Below are positions 62,537-64,000 of a DNA stretch of 64,000 bases, piece by piece; within the stretch, counting starts at the first letter, position 1, and every line of letters begins with the position of its first letter. Made by a program: the position numbers and the translations under genes. The notes beneath the pieces are model-generated. The model made no database searches and was not told the DNA's origin. It was given only the letters and a program-made list of their open reading frames with translations. The stretch covers positions 1 through 64,000 of the forward strand of contig JAGLGN010000034.1 in assembly GCA_023144005.1 (NCBI GenBank), read 5' to 3'. Source of the stretch: a bacterium (GTDB taxonomy: Bacteria; AUK180).

Positions 62537-64000
62537 TTACTTGGCGACTTCGGTAACTCTTGTTTCTCGAATAACAATTACCTTGATCGTACCGGGATAT
62601 TTCCCTTCGTCTTCTATCTTTTTTGTAATATTTCTTGCAACTATCGCTGCTTCGTCATCGTTGATATCAACATTATTTACTATTACCCTCAATTCACGCC
62701 CCGCCTGAATAGCGAATGATTTTTCCACGCCGGTAAAGGAATTGGCGATCGACTCGAGCATTTTTACACGCTTGATATAGAATTGATAGGTTTCACGCCT
62801 TGCTCCGGGCCGAGAGGCCGAGATGGCATCCGCTACCTGAACGATAGACGCTTCCGTTGATTCATAAGGCACATCGCCGTGATGGGCCCTTATGGCATTC
62901 ACGATAAGAGCGCTTTCACCGTATTTCTTGGCGATATCAGCGCCGAGCTGCTGATGATTTCCTTCCTGCTCACGGTCAATGGCTTTTCCGATATCGTGAA
63001 GGAGACCGCCGCGTATCGCATTTGCGGGGTCAAGGCCAAGCTCTGTGGCGATATAACCCGCGATATAGGCCGTTTCCTTTGTATGTTGCAGGGCATTCTG
63101 GCCATATGAACTACGGAATTTAAGCTGGCCAAGGAGTTTGATCAACTCAGGATGAATATTCGTGAAACCGAATTCGTAAACACATTCCTCCCCTGTTTTT
63201 ATGATCTCCTTATTTACTTCCTTCTGCACTTTTTCGTGGATCTCCTCGATCCTCTTGGGATGTATTCTGCCGTCGGAGATCAATTTGGTAAGAACGCGCG
63301 CCGCGACCTCCCTTCTTACCGGCTGGAATGAGGATATCGTAACGACCTCGGGAGTATCGTCAATTATCATATCAACGCCCAGTAAGGCCTCAAATGTCCT
63401 GATATTCCGTCCCTCTCTTCCTATAAGGCGGCCCTTCATTTCATCATTGGGCAGCACTACATTCGAGATCGTGGATTCATTGACATAATCCACGGCAAGT
63501 TTTTCTATGGATGAAGAAAGAATGTCAATGGCCTTCAAACCGGCCTTGGTCTTGTATTCTTCTTCGAATTTCTGCAATTTGGAAGCAAATTCGTACTGCG
63601 CTTCCTTTTCCATGAGTTCGATCAATTGATTTCGGGCCTCTTCTGCGGAAAGATTTGCTATGTTCTCAAGGTATTTGATCTGAACATCCTCCGCCTCTCT
63701 GAGCTCCCTGTATTTATCCTTGATGGTCTCATCCCGCGATCTCAGCCGGCGCTCTTTATCTTTGATATCCAGAATACGCTTTTCAATAATATCGTTCTTT
63801 CTGGTGATATTTTCTTCTTTCTGATTTATCCGGTTTTCCATGCTGGCGATCTCACTTCTTTTCTGAGAGGTCTCTTTTTCAAATCGTTCCCTCTCCTCGA
63901 CCATTCTCGCCTTTATTTCCAGATCTGATTTTGATTTGAGTTCGGTCATCGCACGGTCGGCATCTCTTTTCGCGGTATTGACCATTTCATCCGCCTTTGA
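62537..64000 (-). CDS. rny: ribonuclease Y (5' end beyond window)
   Basis: At least 487 codons remain open to the window end; only the N-terminal membrane anchor and first residues are missing. A long coiled coil (about the first 180 residues; EKEAQYEFASKLQKFEEEYK) precedes the KH domain with GRLIGREGRNIRTFEA and the HD domain with LLHDIGKAIDRE. RNase Y starts decay of many mRNAs by endonucleolytic cuts at the membrane. Ends 14 bases before the deoC-fusion gene. Confidence 0.96.
   Translation of the reverse strand, partial: SKADEMVNTAKRDADRAMTELKSKSDLEIKARMVEERERFEKETSQKRSEIASMENRINQKEENITRKNDIIEKRILDIKDKERRLRSRDETIKDKYRELREAEDVQIKYLENIANLSAEEARNQLIELMEKEAQYEFASKLQKFEEEYKTKAGLKAIDILSSSIEKLAVDYVNESTISNVVLPNDEMKGRLIGREGRNIRTFEALLGVDMIIDDTPEVVTISSFQPVRREVAARVLTKLISDGRIHPKRIEEIHEKVQKEVNKEIIKTGEECVYEFGFTNIHPELIKLLGQLKFRSSYGQNALQHTKETAYIAGYIATELGLDPANAIRGGLLHDIGKAIDREQEGNHQQLGADIAKKYGESALIVNAIRAHHGDVPYESTEASIVQVADAISASRPGARRETYQFYIKRVKMLESIANSFTGVEKSFAIQAGRELRVIVNNVDINDDEAAIVARNITKKIEDEGKYPGTIKVIVIRETRVTEVAK

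Overview
The window reads as a dense bacterial chromosome segment: about 47 protein genes, most separated by fewer than 20 bases or overlapping, no rRNA or tRNA, no CRISPR array, no intact transposase. Lipoprotein signal peptides with lipoboxes, Sec signal peptides on very large surface proteins, a BamE-like fold and a paired DUF3857/transglutaminase module suggest a diderm. The mix (asnS, AddAB-type nuclease, RNase Y, an RNase HIII-type core, M42 peptidase, molybdenum hydroxylase operon, Rhs locus) does not point to a well-known genus. I infer an environmental, probably anaerobic lineage of the candidate-phylum or spirochaete-like kind, but the phylum is not decided by this sequence. Base composition looks like the low-to-mid 40s % GC, with a visibly AT-richer patch around 30.3-33.6 kb.

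Layout. 1-324: part of a long interspersed non-coding repeat. 325-9562 (minus): one operon from the alaS promoter, alaS - TPR lipoprotein - unknown - recG - rsmD - coaD - TPR lipoprotein - iron alcohol dehydrogenase. 9694-13405 (plus): the divergent operon queD - RNase HIII-type nuclease - Xer recombinase - rlmN - nagZ. 13497-14961: two divergent orphan membrane-anchored proteins, one carrying a pilin-head-like domain. 15112-21058 (plus): two DUF3857/transglutaminase-like exported proteins and uvrC. 21059-21682: a second, apparently full-length copy of the interspersed repeat. 21683-29323 (minus): a purine-type operon, hutI-like imidazolone hydrolase - three xanthine dehydrogenase subunits - 8-oxoguanine deaminase - AAA ATPase - small membrane protein, from a promoter that predicts a leaderless mRNA. 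29369-30235: an MBL-fold hydrolase with a CRP-like operator.

30360-42672 (minus) is the accessory locus and the most unusual part. It holds a 1287-residue Ig/OmpL47-like surface protein, a 1878-residue Sec-exported Rhs protein whose core is interrupted by a beta-propeller-like insert of about 440 residues, a candidate immunity protein, then an orphan Rhs C-terminal module followed by a lipoprotein. The two Rhs tips are divergent members of one Cys/His-containing family.

42799-64000 (minus) is a long housekeeping run with no obvious internal promoter: rny (cut by the window end), a flavoprotein-like/DeoC fusion with an internal ribosome binding site, eno, ftsB-like, a dihydropyrimidinase-like amidohydrolase, deoxynucleoside kinase, an ABC exporter pair, asnS, an acyl-CoA synthetase, M42 peptidase, phosphoesterase, cinA, thpR and addBA.

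Functionally, several parts touch nucleobase or nucleoside turnover: xanthine dehydrogenase, 8-oxoguanine deaminase, imidazolone hydrolase, a hydantoinase-like enzyme, deoxynucleoside kinase and deoxyribose-phosphate aldolase. The Rhs locus looks like a surface-displayed contact-dependent toxin system.
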